In this document: one piece after another, positions 9,002-17,341 of the stretch
How the letters are laid out: each line of letters begins with the position of its first letter
Numbering within the stretch: position 1 is the stretch's first letter
NCBI GenBank assembly: GCA_030430575.1
Contig: JAUIKF010000013.1
Span: 79,337-143,336, forward strand
Direction: 5' to 3'
Origin: Bacteroidia bacterium
GTDB taxonomy: Bacteria > Bacteroidota > Bacteroidia > J057
Length of the DNA stretch: 64,000 nt
The notes under the pieces: model-generated
Databases searched by the model: none
Told to the model about the DNA's origin: nothing
What the model saw: the letters and a program-made list of their open reading frames with translations, nothing else
Translations under genes and position numbers: made by a program

Positions 9002-9433
9002 ATGAAACTCAACGACCACTTCGACTTATCAGATGAGGAATTCGAACGAGCATTTAAGAATTGCACCTTGTCGCCAGACTTATTTACCCATGAGGCCCAT
9101 CTGCGATTGGCCTGGATTCACCTTCAGAAAGTGGGACCCGAAAAGGCGCCAACCATCGTTTGTGATCAGATCACGGCTTTTGTCGAGTATCTAGGCGCTC
9201 AAGACAAATATCATCAAACGGTCACTGTCGCGGCCGTCATGATTGTGCACCATTTCATGCAACAGACGGATGTCGACAATTTCAGTGATTTTATCTTGCA
9301 GTTTCCCCAACTCAAGACAAATCTGAAAGGCTTGATAGCCGCCCACTATAGCTTTGACATTTTTCAGTCTGAGGAGGCAAAAGTCCATTATGTGGAACCG
9401 GATGTCATTCCGTTTGATGCCATTATCTTCTAG
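9002..9433 (+). CDS. Conserved hypothetical protein
   Basis: This is a 143-residue soluble protein with no signal peptide or membrane segment. The pattern FTHEAHLRLAWIHLQKVG (~residues 28-45), with two His and one Glu, followed by HQTVTVAAVMIVHHFM (~76-91) suggests a compact helical protein with conserved histidines, possibly a metal site. I do not recognise a named family with confidence. Its last residues overlap, on the opposite strand, a fragment of a Fur-family gene (9416-9481). The C terminus may therefore be newly formed by a deletion junction. Confidence 0.75.
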   Translation: MKLNDHFDLSDEEFERAFKNCTLSPDLFTHEAHLRLAWIHLQKVGPEKAPTIVCDQITAFVEYLGAQDKYHQTVTVAAVMIVHHFMQQTDVDNFSDFILQFPQLKTNLKGLIAAHYSFDIFQSEEAKVHYVEPDVIPFDAIIF

Positions 9434-9481
9434 CCTTTTTAGGATTCGATAGACTGTCGTTTTGTTCATTTCTGATGATTT
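9416..9481 (-). pseudogene. Remnant of a Fur/Zur-family regulator (recognition helix only)
   Basis: On the minus strand, 22 codons read KSSE followed by MNKTTVYRILKRLEDNGI. This is the DNA-recognition helix and wing entry of Fur-family repressors (consensus S..TVYR.L..L...G). A stop codon lies directly upstream in frame. Downstream the frame runs into the antisense of the neighbouring gene, without the metal-binding domain. The fragment is thus truncated at both ends. Given the zinc-type genes and palindromes beside it, I infer that a zur-like gene once stood here. Confidence 0.7.
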
Positions 9482-9498
9482 TCATTGGATAAATTTCA

Positions 9499-9513
9499 TG
9501 CAACAATGTTGCA
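9499..9513. promoter_or_regulatory. Putative Zur-type operator, copy 1
   Basis: The palindrome TGCAACA-A-TGTTGCA overlaps the -33 TTG (9509-9511) of the promoter that precedes the COG0523/DUF1826 genes. Identical half-sites occur at 9537-9551 and 13964-13978. A Fur-family (Zur) repressor is the likely binder, from gene content and the adjacent regulator remnant; no motif database was consulted. Confidence 0.65.
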
Positions 9514-9538
9514 AAAGCAAGATAGTTGCTTATTTTTG
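9509..9538 (+). promoter_or_regulatory. Bacteroidota-type promoter for the COG0523/DUF1826 genes
   Basis: TTG at 9509-9511 and TATTTTTG (TAnnTTTG) at 9531-9538 are separated by 19 bases, matching the Bacteroidota -33/-7 consensus. Both elements overlap putative operators, which fits repression by promoter occlusion. Confidence 0.65.
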
Positions 9539-9551
9539 CAACATTGTTGCA
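9537..9551. promoter_or_regulatory. Putative Zur-type operator, copy 2
   Basis: TGCAACA-T-TGTTGCA lies 38 bp centre to centre from copy 1. It begins on the last two bases of the -7 element and covers the expected transcription start. Confidence 0.65.
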
Positions 9552-9570
9552 TTTTTAACTTCATGATTTT

Positions 9571-9756
9571 TTGAAAAAACCTGTAACCATACTCACAGGC
9601 TTCCTGGGGGCAGGCAAAACCACCTTTCTTAATCATTTCCTTCAACAAAACGATGGTATCCGTTATGCCATTATTGAGAACGAGTTTGGTGAGCAAGGCA
9701 TCGACGGCGAATTGGTGATTCACCCTGAAGAAACCATCATGCCAATGCGAAGATGA
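9571..9756 (+). pseudogene. Truncated COG0523 (CobW/YjiA-type) GTPase, N-terminal fragment
   Basis: Sixty-one codons from a TTG start encode the first part of a COG0523 metallochaperone GTPase. Walker A is GFLGAGKTT (residues ~10-18), followed by the switch-like [15 protein letters not shown]. The frame stops just before the place where the family's CXCC metal motif belongs, and nothing resembling the remaining ~270 residues follows. It differs in subfamily from the intact GTPase at 10445, whose matching segment reads [14 protein letters not shown]. It is therefore not a simple tandem copy. It is most likely a decayed gene, but it still sits first after the regulated promoter and may be translated as a short peptide. 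Confidence 0.75.
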
Positions 9757-9808
9757 GCATTGTAATACGATACCTCAAGAGAAACTAGTCTGACTTTAAA
9801 AAATAGCT

Positions 9809-10444
9809 ATGATACAGTCAACATACGATATCGCAAATGCAGCGATAAAAAATGACCCCAACGTCCTGAAAGACATTCATTTAGCCTCTAAGAACATTGC
9901 GATTTATCAACGTGATATTGAACCCTTAAGCGCGGATCTTGAGCAGATCGCAGATTATGAAATTAAATATCATGCAAGTGGATCAGTGGCAGAAATCTTA
10001 TCCCAATTAGATGATTTTTTTACCAATCACCTTGAAAAATGCCCCTCCCTTTTTGACGATATCTCTGAAATCTTGGGATTATTTGAACAAACTACTCAGA
10101 AATCTTCCTTTCGCTTATTGCTGGAGACAGTAAGCACAAATATGTGCCGAAAATTCCATACGGATGTGAATGATCTGCGACTCCTATGTACCTACATAGG
10201 ACCCGGAACCCTTTGGATGCCAGACGGAGCGATCGATCAGAAAGCTTCGAAGGCTAGTAAGGAGATGGTCATGGATTTTGCGCAAAAACAACAAGTGGCT
10301 GCAGGAGATGTCGTCATGTTAAAAGGCGCCCTGTATCCGGATGCTAACCCTATTCTTCATCGAAGCCCAACCATCGAGGAGAAGGGGGAAAAGCGACTAT
10401 TATTAAGAATTGATACGAACGAGACCCTAACCTATTTTTCATAA
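9809..10444 (+). CDS. DUF1826 family protein
   Basis: This 211-residue cytoplasmic protein shows the DUF1826 hallmark SFRLLLETVSTNMCRKFHTD (~105-124), with LRLLCTYIGPGTLW (~128-141) and a C-terminal HRSPTI segment. The conserved Cys and His residues (MCRKFH, LLCTY, ILHRSP) could bind a metal. DUF1826 genes are found next to COG0523 GTPases and in zinc-starvation regulons of several bacteria, and the same arrangement is seen here. The stop codon abuts the start of the GTPase, so the two are co-transcribed and probably translationally coupled. The biochemical role is unknown. Confidence 0.88.
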   Translation: MIQSTYDIANAAIKNDPNVLKDIHLASKNIAIYQRDIEPLSADLEQIADYEIKYHASGSVAEILSQLDDFFTNHLEKCPSLFDDISEILGLFEQTTQKSSFRLLLETVSTNMCRKFHTDVNDLRLLCTYIGPGTLWMPDGAIDQKASKASKEMVMDFAQKQQVAAGDVVMLKGALYPDANPILHRSPTIEEKGEKRLLLRIDTNETLTYFS

Positions 10445-11665
10445 ATGACTTTACAAAAAAAACTACCCGTAACCGTCTTAAGCGGTTTTTTAGGAGCAGG
10501 AAAAACCACGCTCCTCAATCATGTTTTGCACAATAAAGAGGGTCTGAAGGTAGCCGTTATTGTCAATGATATGAGTGAAGTGAATGTAGATGCAGAACTG
10601 GTAAAAAGTGAAAATACCCTTTCTCGCACCGAAGAAAAGCTGGTGGAAATGAGCAACGGGTGCATCTGCTGCACCCTCCGTGAGGATTTGATGATAGAAG
10701 TAGAACGTCTGGCCAAAGAGAACAGATTTGACTATCTGCTGATCGAAAGTACAGGTATCAGCGAACCCATTCCGGTAGCACAAACCTTCTCCTTTGTGGA
10801 TGAAGAAAATGGGATTGACCTTTCCCGCTTTAGCTATGTAGATACGATGGTTACGGTCGTGGACGCCTTCAACTTCTTCAAAGACTTTGGAAGTCCTGAG
10901 ACCCTTATGGATCGTGACCTCACGGATATGGAGGGAGACTTCCGAACCATCGTCAATCTCTTGACAGACCAGGTAGAGTTTGCCAATGTGATCATCCTGA
11001 ACAAAACGGACCTGGTATCAGCAGACCAACTCAGTGTACTAAAAGCGGTCATTCAGAAGCTGAACCCATCTGCACGCATCATTGAATCCAGCTTTAGCAA
11101 AGTCAGCCCAAATGAAATCCTCAATACCGGCTTATTCAATTTTGAAGAAGCGGAGCAAAGCGCAGGTTGGATAGAAGAACTCAACAAAGATGGACACACG
11201 CCTGAGACCGAAGAATATGGAATAGGGTCATTTGTCTACCGATCTAAAAAGCCTTTTGATCCAGGGCGTTTTTGGGCATTTGTGGATAGGAATTTCCCAA
11301 ATACCATTATCCGGAGCAAAGGGCTCTTTTGGCTTGCTTCGCGTCCTGAGCAGGCCTTGATCTGGAGCCAGGCAGGCGGATCATTGCGGGCTGATAGCGC
11401 AGGCGTCTGGTGGAGCAGCATGCCCTTTGCCAAGCGAATTCAGTATGCGTCATTTGTGCATAATCAAAAGGAAATTGAAAAGGATTGGAGCAAAACCTTT
11501 GGCGACCGAAAAAATGAAATTGTCTTTATCGGGCAGGACATGAATGAAACACTGATTAAAGCAGAACTTGATGCTTGCCTCGCTACCGATGCGGAACTGG
11601 CTACAAAAAGATGGGAAAAAGGCTATGACGATGCCTGGCCGGTTCAACGGGCTTATGCTTATTGA
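10445..11665 (+). CDS. COG0523 GTPase, ZigA-like zinc chaperone
   Basis: This is a 406-residue G3E GTPase. In order: Walker [10 protein letters not shown] (14-22), switch region [14 protein letters not shown] (~40-53), the metal motif C73-I-C75-C76 inside [11 protein letters not shown], Walker B-like [11 protein letters not shown] (~97-107), and the guanine-specificity motif LNKTDL (~181-186). The CobW C-terminal domain runs from about 240 to 370. The VNDMSE..VDA variant is typical of the ZigA subgroup, which is expressed on zinc starvation and delivers zinc to client proteins. It follows DUF1826 with no gap and lies under the promoter with two TGCAACA palindromes. Zinc specificity is inferred from subfamily and context. 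Confidence 0.92.
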   Translation: MTLQKKLPVTVLSGFLGAGKTTLLNHVLHNKEGLKVAVIVNDMSEVNVDAELVKSENTLSRTEEKLVEMSNGCICCTLREDLMIEVERLAKENRFDYLLIESTGISEPIPVAQTFSFVDEENGIDLSRFSYVDTMVTVVDAFNFFKDFGSPETLMDRDLTDMEGDFRTIVNLLTDQVEFANVIILNKTDLVSADQLSVLKAVIQKLNPSARIIESSFSKVSPNEILNTGLFNFEEAEQSAGWIEELNKDGHTPETEEYGIGSFVYRSKKPFDPGRFWAFVDRNFPNTIIRSKGLFWLASRPEQALIWSQAGGSLRADSAGVWWSSMPFAKRIQYASFVHNQKEIEKDWSKTFGDRKNEIVFIGQDMNETLIKAELDACLATDAELATKRWEKGYDDAWPVQRAYAY

Positions 11666-11672
11666 CCCTTAG

Positions 11673-13910
11673 CTAGAATTGCTGAATTAAGGTAATTTTT
11701 GAAATAAACTGCTGCTCCTGAAATGGCATCATACTGTCGTTCAATCGGGTTTCATTAAATACGACATAGACAAAGGACAAAGGCCTGTATTCCCAGCTTG
11801 CTCTGATATTCCATCTGCCTTGTTTATCAAAACTATTGTATTGATAGAACGCTGAGAGTTGGAGCCTGGGGTTTAGGGCAAATCGGGAGCCGATTGTGAA
11901 GAGGTTAGTCGTTAAATCCCTTTCGTCTACCCCAACACCTTGGATGTCATTTCGCTCATAATCTACCGTGACAGCTATGTGTGGAATAGGCGCCAATCGG
12001 CCTGAAAGCTTGATGGTATTTCGCATCCCATTATAGAACTTCCCAAAATTATAATTTATTCCTGCTGACCACTTTTTGGAGCGATCGGTATTGTATCGAA
12101 ATGTATAACGCGTGTAGAAATACCGATCTTTTGCGATTTCGAGTCCAAGCGGAGCAAAGTCAAAATTGATATTTTGCCAGGTGGGGGTGAAAGAAAGTTC
12201 CAGAAAGCTGTTGTCTTTGAAATATAGCCAAACAGGGAATATAACTAGGCTCGCTTGCTGAAAGCTTGAAGGATTGGAAGCATCGTGGTTGTAGTTCACA
12301 AAAGCACCAGGGTCCCAACGCCGAATCCAGTTGATGTGTTTGGGGCGCCAAATATAGTATCCTCCTGGATTATGCCTGATCACATTGTTTTGCCTAACAA
12401 AGCCCATCCCAGGATTGTAATTAGCATCGGTGTATTCAGTTACCCAGCCCAAATAGGATTTATTCGTCGTATTTCCAACAAATACCCTCCCTGCAAAACC
12501 CGTTTCCCCCGTCCCTTTATCTAAGGAAGAAGTGAATAAATACTGAATGTCCCATTCACTGGCGGGACGTATCTGGCCGTCTAGGGTAAGGGTCGTATTG
12601 TTATTGCTTTCAGTACCCAGTTTTACAGACTTTTCATCCAGGCGATGGGTAACCATCACCCCGATATTATTTTCTCTGCCAAAATTTCGCAGGTATCTGG
12701 CGACACCAAAATTGGAGATAGGTGAGCCATCGGTTGCGTCTTGTCGCACCAAGAGTCCAGCGATGGATTGCTTTTCGGTACGTTGCGTAAATCTGGCCCC
12801 TGCCTGAATCGGGGCAGGTTCGGCATTAAAGCTGCCTTGTAATCCAATTCTCCTGCTGAAGAATGGGCGGATGGATTGCTGTAAGCCTCCTGCCCATATT
12901 CCTGAATTTTCAAGGAAAAACTGCCTTCGTTCGGGAAAGAAGATGTTGAACCTTTCGAGGTTGTTGACAGCGCGATCCAGGTCTGCTTGCGCAAAGTCCG
13001 TATTAAAGGTAAAGTCAACAACCGACTGCGGACTAATCGCCCATTTCACATCACCTCCCAATTTAACATCTCCGTCATCAGAGGTATTTCCTCCGGCAGT
13101 TACCTTATCATACTGATAAAGCGTATAGGGTTCGATACGGACATTGGCGGAGGGAGGCGGCACTTCGATCCCAACAAGTTTGGCAGCATAAGTCATCCGA
13201 TAAGGGGTAAAGGACTGTGGAATAGCCGGAAAGGTAGATACTTCTACATCGCGCCGAGCGTACCGCACCAGGGTCACGCCCCATTCTATAGGTTCATCAT
13301 TGGTTGGATAATCATATCGGAGGGTAGCAAAAGGAATGGCAAATTCTACTGTATAGCCTTCTTTTGTCCGCTTTGTCCTAACGGTCCACAAGGTATTCCA
13401 ACCGGTATCAAAGCTATTCCCATTAAAATTCTGAAAATCTCGCTGATTGCCATAAGGTGTAGTCTGAAAGGCCTGGGCGTACTGTTTCAGGTTCTGAGGG
13501 TCGAGTGCGACCCCAAAAATATCATTTTCTCCCCAACTGAAATCCCGCCGCAGGTCTTGCACACGGATTCCTTTGAAGCCAGTAGAATCTTTGCATATTG
13601 CCCCCACATACAAGAATTTATCATCATACAGAAATTTCACTTCTGTTTCATAGCGAATGGTCCCTCCCTGTCGTGGCTCTCTTCTGAAAAAATCAGATAC
13701 CGGAATGGCCCGATCCCAGTCTGCCTCTGATAGCCTGCCATCCACATTAATGGGATTAGCGGCCCTCTTAACGATAATGGTTTGAGGATTATCGGGTGGG
13801 GGGAAATTTTGCTTCCCGATTTTATCCGTTTGGGAGTAGGAGAACCTAAAGAAAAGGCTCAAAAGCATAAAAAAACCCAGGTATTTGCTCACATTTCTCT
13901 TCTGAACCAT
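11673..13910 (-). CDS. DUF5916 outer-membrane protein with CBM9-like N-terminal domain
   Basis: This is a 745-residue exported protein. After a signal peptide (residues 1-26), a family-9 carbohydrate-binding-like domain begins with INVDGRLSEADWDRA and extends to about residue 230. The DUF5916 region, ending in beta-strand-rich, aromatic-terminated segments (last residues LIQQF), looks like an outer-membrane barrel. I chose the ATG at 13910 because it gives a signal peptide; a longer frame upstream runs through the operator. The promoter region holds TGCAACA-T-TGTTGCA (13964-13978), the same palindrome as before the COG0523 genes. Regulation by the same metal sensor is thus likely, which would be a new context for this family. 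The substrate is unknown. Confidence 0.88.
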   Translation of the reverse strand: MVQKRNVSKYLGFFMLLSLFFRFSYSQTDKIGKQNFPPPDNPQTIIVKRAANPINVDGRLSEADWDRAIPVSDFFRREPRQGGTIRYETEVKFLYDDKFLYVGAICKDSTGFKGIRVQDLRRDFSWGENDIFGVALDPQNLKQYAQAFQTTPYGNQRDFQNFNGNSFDTGWNTLWTVRTKRTKEGYTVEFAIPFATLRYDYPTNDEPIEWGVTLVRYARRDVEVSTFPAIPQSFTPYRMTYAAKLVGIEVPPPSANVRIEPYTLYQYDKVTAGGNTSDDGDVKLGGDVKWAISPQSVVDFTFNTDFAQADLDRAVNNLERFNIFFPERRQFFLENSGIWAGGLQQSIRPFFSRRIGLQGSFNAEPAPIQAGARFTQRTEKQSIAGLLVRQDATDGSPISNFGVARYLRNFGRENNIGVMVTHRLDEKSVKLGTESNNNTTLTLDGQIRPASEWDIQYLFTSSLDKGTGETGFAGRVFVGNTTNKSYLGWVTEYTDANYNPGMGFVRQNNVIRHNPGGYYIWRPKHINWIRRWDPGAFVNYNHDASNPSSFQQASLVIFPVWLYFKDNSFLELSFTPTWQNINFDFAPLGLEIAKDRYFYTRYTFRYNTDRSKKWSAGINYNFGKFYNGMRNTIKLSGRLAPIPHIAVTVDYERNDIQGVGVDERDLTTNLFTIGSRFALNPRLQLSAFYQYNSFDKQGRWNIRASWEYRPLSFVYVVFNETRLNDSMMPFQEQQFISKITLIQQF

Positions 13911-13955
13911 GATTAACTTTTTGAGCTGGCGAAAGTGCAATGTGAAGCAAAATAA

Positions 13956-13963
13956 CAAACTTA
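13956..13963 (-). promoter_or_regulatory. -7 element of the DUF5916 promoter
   Basis: On the minus strand this reads TAAGTTTG, a full match to TAnnTTTG, 46 bases before the chosen ATG. It overlaps the edge of the 19-bp operator palindrome. No clear -33 TTG is visible at the expected spacing. Confidence 0.5.
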
Positions 13964-13980
13964 TGCAACATTGTTGCATA
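13962..13980. promoter_or_regulatory. Putative Zur-type operator, copy 3
   Basis: TATGCAACA-T-TGTTGCATA is a 19-bp palindrome with one central base, the longest of the three copies. It abuts the -7 element of the DUF5916 gene. Confidence 0.65.
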
Positions 13981-14046
13981 TTTATTTCCTTTGTTTTTAC
14001 AGCTATCGTAAATGACCAGTATCCATTTTCTTTGACCTGTATGGAT

Positions 14047-14304
14047 ACCTTCATTTGTTCCCCCTTGAATCCCACCTCCCTAGCCGTACATAGGAGAAAT
14101 ATAGGAAAAGGTATAATAGCCATATGGCGGGTCTTCCGTTTTGGGATATACATTGATAAAATTCCCAATGCCGAAGGGGCCATCCTCGTTATTGGCATCC
14201 CAGACTTGCCCATCAGTTCTTATCGCACTGAATAATATAGTGCAGGCAGACAATGAGCATGAAATTAAAAGTAGACATGATGTGATAAAAGTTTGTATCC
14301 TCAT
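14047..14304 (-). pseudogene. Broken Ntn-hydrolase-like (choloylglycine/acyl-amide hydrolase type) secreted protein
   Basis: The minus strand encodes a lipoprotein-like leader (MRIQTFITSCLLLIS...LSAC) and then CTILFSAIRTDGQVWDANNE, INVYPKT and YGYYTFSY. This is the start of the Ntn-hydrolase-type family in which the Cys after the leader is the nucleophile. An in-frame TAG at 14080-14082 interrupts it. Just beyond, the same frame reads GGGIQGGTNEG, matching the family's next conserved block, after which similarity stops. It therefore has both a nonsense codon and a 3' truncation, and is a decaying gene. Confidence 0.7.
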
Positions 14305-14680
14305 GTTGAATAGCGTTAGGGGTGATATGGCGGGGCACTAGCCGTTTTTCGTAAACCTCATAGCTCCGTTTTGAGGGTATAGTCGTTTTTTGGGGGAGGC
14401 ATCATCTGGTTATTGCCGTATTGACGATTCTCACAAAGCTGGAATCCACGGTGCCTTTCCAAGAACAACCCAAGGAGGCGTATGCTTATGTGTTGAGCCA
14501 GATTTCCGACTGCGAAGTCTGGACCGAACGTAGCTGAAGGGGAGTGTTTTGCATTATCCAACCTTGAGTCATAATTCACTAAAGATTGCGTGCTACAAGC
14601 CCTCCTTCACAAAACTGGTAATTCACAAAATAAATTCTGCTACTTTTGCACGGTAATTAGAAAGATAAAAAATCAGGTAC
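14305..14680. other. 376-bp intergenic region with possible gene debris
   Basis: No intact gene is visible. On the plus strand, 14404-14535 stays open and ends QEQPKEAYAYVLSQISDC and a stop; it has protein-like composition and could be the tail of a lost gene, with no family recognised. The last 40 bases carry the promoter of the ZIP transporter. Confidence 0.4.
14641..14648 (+). promoter_or_regulatory. -7 element of the ZIP transporter promoter
   Basis: TACTTTTG matches TAnnTTTG and lies 32 bases before the ATG. No TGCAACA palindrome is nearby, so this gene may not share the neighbouring regulation. Confidence 0.5.
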
Positions 14681-15433
14681 ATGTCAGTAGCAGAATATAT
14701 TATATTGTTTCTCGCCGTGCTGGTCGGAGGCGGGGTAGCTTTGTATTTTCAAAAAATTAAGGCTCGATATCTGGGCTTTCTGCTTTCATTTAGCGGAGCA
14801 TACATTTTGGGTATTGCGATGTTGCACATGATGCCCATTGCTTTCCAGCATGCAGATGCCAATCCAGGTCTTTGGATTTTAATAGGCTTTTTTGTGCAGT
14901 TATTGCTGGAGCAATTGAGTGGAGGGGTGGAACACGGCCATATTCACCCGCATCAGCATAAAGGGACAGCCTATATGTTTCAGTTGATGGCAGGTCTTTG
15001 CTTACATGCCTTCTTTGAGGGACTTCCCCTTGGGAATTACGAAGCTTTTCAAGATGCCCATGCCCATCATGGACATGTACACAGTGATAACCACCTGCTG
15101 CTAGGGATTATCTTGCATAAAGCGCCTGCGGCTTTTGCTTTGACAGCCTTATTATTGGCTTCTGGGTATCGGAGGGCCTTGGTGATTGCTTGTTTGGCGC
15201 TATTTGCGATGATGTCGCCTTTAGGGGCAGGATTAGCGGCGTGGTTGGGACAAGCGGGCTGGCTGGACCATGGGGTTCAGGAAAAAATCATCGCCTTTGT
15301 CATCGGCTCATTTCTCCATATTGCGACTACTATTCTTTTCGAAGCAGAAGGCGCTACACACCACCATCTGCCGTGGCGGAAAATACCGTTGATCGGGCTT
15401 GGGTTGGCTTTGGCGATTTTGAGTAGTCATTAA
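14681..15433 (+). CDS. ZIP family metal (zinc) transporter
   Basis: This is a 250-residue integral membrane protein with about eight helices. Conserved ZIP signatures are seen in helices IV and V: LCLHAFFEGLPLG (~108-120) with His and Glu ligands, and LLGIILHKAPAAFAL (~143-157) with the second His. Histidine-rich loops (VEHGHIHPHQHKG and DAHAHHGHVHSDNH) lie between helices, as in zinc importers. ZIP proteins carry Zn2+ or Fe2+ into the cytoplasm. It stands beside COG0523 and DUF1826 genes, which supports zinc. It has its own TAnnTTTG promoter. Confidence 0.92.
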   Translation: MSVAEYIILFLAVLVGGGVALYFQKIKARYLGFLLSFSGAYILGIAMLHMMPIAFQHADANPGLWILIGFFVQLLLEQLSGGVEHGHIHPHQHKGTAYMFQLMAGLCLHAFFEGLPLGNYEAFQDAHAHHGHVHSDNHLLLGIILHKAPAAFALTALLLASGYRRALVIACLALFAMMSPLGAGLAAWLGQAGWLDHGVQEKIIAFVIGSFLHIATTILFEAEGATHHHLPWRKIPLIGLGLALAILSSH

Positions 15434-15564
15434 ACAACATCAGGTCAATTGAGAATTTTAGTGGATGAAAGAAGAATAAACCACAGAATACTCGGATTCT
15501 CACAAATTTTCTTCTTTCGCGCAGGTTTCTCTTCAAAAAAAACACTTACTAATCAAATAACCGA

Positions 15565-17100
15565 ATGAAATTTCTCTTTTATCTCCTAGGCACTTTCGCC
15601 TGTCTCATTCTCCATTCGCATACTGCTCATTCCCAGGCTTTTGATGGATTTACCCTGTATAATAACAGCAATAATTCTACGACTTACCTGATTGACAAAA
15701 ACGGCGACATCGCCCATACCTGGTCACTGCCAACCAACTGTAACTATACCGTTCTCCTCAAAGACAATGGGAACATCGTCAGAGGAGCTGTCAATAATAA
15801 TAACCAGATCAATGGCGCAGCTGTAGGAGGATTGGTACAGGAATTTGACCCACAAGGGAATCTGGTCTGGGGATTTACCTATTCCAGTGCCAATTATGTG
15901 AGCCATCATGATATCTGTATTATAGGGGATAACGTGCTATTGACCGCCTGGGAGGTGAAATCGAATGCCGAATTACAAGCGCTAGGCTATACTGGCAATT
16001 CGTCAAAATATCCTACCCATTTTGTAGAAGTACAGCAAGATGGTACGGGAGGCAAAATCGTCTGGGAATGGCATATGATCGACCACGTAATTCAAGATGT
16101 GGATGCGAGCAAACCCAATTATGGCGTGGTGGCTGATCATCCAGAATTGATGGATATCAATGTGCCTACAAGCCGAGGAGGAGGACCAGGCGGCGGCGGT
16201 GGCGACTGGTTCCACGTCAATGGCGTAGACTACAATCCTGTATTGGATCAGATCACTTTTTCCTCTCGCTTTTTGAGCGAAGTATTCATCATTGACCATA
16301 GTACCACCACGGCCGAGGCTGCGGGGCACACGGGCGGGAATTCAGGGAAAGGCGGCGATATCCTCTATCGTTGGGGTAAACCTTCCAACTATGACACACC
16401 AGGTGCTCAAACGATTTCAGGCCCATGTCACGATTCGCGATGGATCCCCAATGACGGAAGACCCCGAGGCGGCTATTTGCATTTTTTCAATAATGAAGGA
16501 AATGGAAGTGTTTCCACAGTCGATGCGTTAGAACTGCCCTTTGCACCAGATGGATATAATTATGAGCGGACGGCAGGTACTGCCTACGGCCCTTCGGTAG
16601 CCTCCTGGCGACATACTTGCCTGAGCAATGCGAGCGGCCAATCCGCGGCCAACAGCATGACGAATGGCAATACCTTTGTCAACCTATCTCGTGGCTACCA
16701 GTACGAAGTGGACTTGAATGACAATGTGGTTTGGCAGTACAATGCCAACCCTGCCAAAGGATTTCGCTATGAATGCAGCCATCCTGGCGTTCAGGCCTTA
16801 ATCGCAGCAGGCGTGGTCGCAGATACCCTTTGTCCCACGGCAAATTCCATAGATGAGATCGCAACCGAGCAAGTCGTGATTTCTCCCAACCCTTCCAATG
16901 GGCTATTTGAAATCACAGGCCTTTCAGGCAATTATCAGATTGAAGCGATTCAGGTGTTTGATATGTTTGGAAAAAGAGTCGTGAGCCTGGGCCATACGCC
17001 GGTTATAGACCTGACAGATCAGCTTTCAGGGACGTATATCGTGTCCATTCGGTTGAGGAGCAATCAGCTGATTTCGAAGAAGGTAGCTATTATGAGGTAG
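15565..17100 (+). CDS. Arylsulfotransferase-like (ASST) propeller protein with T9SS sorting domain
   Basis: This 511-residue secreted protein has a signal peptide (1-24, cleaved after AHSQ) and an arylsulfotransferase-type beta-propeller (~25-425). A type IX C-terminal sorting domain (~430-511) starts VISPNPSNGLFEI. Signatures of the ASST family include LIDKNGDIAHTW, VQEFDPQGNLVWGF, SHHDI (~117) and the DWFHVNGVDYNP block (~213-224). ASST enzymes move sulfate between phenolic molecules without PAPS. Whether this distant member is an active sulfotransferase cannot be told. A Gly-rich insert (GGGPGGGGG, ~204-212) precedes the DWFHVN block. Confidence 0.85.
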   Translation: MKFLFYLLGTFACLILHSHTAHSQAFDGFTLYNNSNNSTTYLIDKNGDIAHTWSLPTNCNYTVLLKDNGNIVRGAVNNNNQINGAAVGGLVQEFDPQGNLVWGFTYSSANYVSHHDICIIGDNVLLTAWEVKSNAELQALGYTGNSSKYPTHFVEVQQDGTGGKIVWEWHMIDHVIQDVDASKPNYGVVADHPELMDINVPTSRGGGPGGGGGDWFHVNGVDYNPVLDQITFSSRFLSEVFIIDHSTTTAEAAGHTGGNSGKGGDILYRWGKPSNYDTPGAQTISGPCHDSRWIPNDGRPRGGYLHFFNNEGNGSVSTVDALELPFAPDGYNYERTAGTAYGPSVASWRHTCLSNASGQSAANSMTNGNTFVNLSRGYQYEVDLNDNVVWQYNANPAKGFRYECSHPGVQALIAAGVVADTLCPTANSIDEIATEQVVISPNPSNGLFEITGLSGNYQIEAIQVFDMFGKRVVSLGHTPVIDLTDQLSGTYIVSIRLRSNQLISKKVAIMR

Positions 17101-17116
17101 ATGTAGAGCAAAGTAA

Positions 17117-17280
17117 CTGTTATGACATAACAGCATCGCTGTCATTTCGACCGAAGGGAGAAATCTAACAAAATGGTCTAGTAGCCTATTCGAAGCACAT
17201 TGTCCTTCCGGGTAAAGCCAAAACAAAAGAGCGTATTGGATTTCTCCTCCCTTCCCAAAGCGTCAGGTCGTCGAAATGAC
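17117..17280. repeat. Dispersed inverted-repeat element (GTCATTTCGACC type)
   Basis: The left end GTCATTTCGACCGAAGGGAG at 17141 is mirrored by the right end GGTCGTCGAAATGAC at 17266-17280. The inner arms GGAGAAATC and GGATTTCTCC also pair, giving a ~140-bp fold-back. Just before it, 17117-17133 is a 17-bp palindrome, CTGTTATG-A-CATAACAG. This element type is common between genes in Bacteroidota genomes. It sits between a gene end and the next gene start. Confidence 0.75.
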
Positions 17281-17341
17281 CTTTTTGGTTAAGCTTGGAA
17301 AACCAAGCCTTGGAATAATCTCGACCCCCAAAATCAACCCA

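Noticed and set aside
9191..9469. The full 92-codon minus-strand frame as a Fur-family gene
   Set aside because: Only the first 18 codons (and four before) match the family; the rest is the antisense of a real gene, so only a remnant is reported.
11673..14213. A longer N terminus for the DUF5916 protein
   Set aside because: The extra 101 codons run through the operator palindrome and the broken Ntn-hydrolase region; the ATG at 13910 gives a proper signal peptide.
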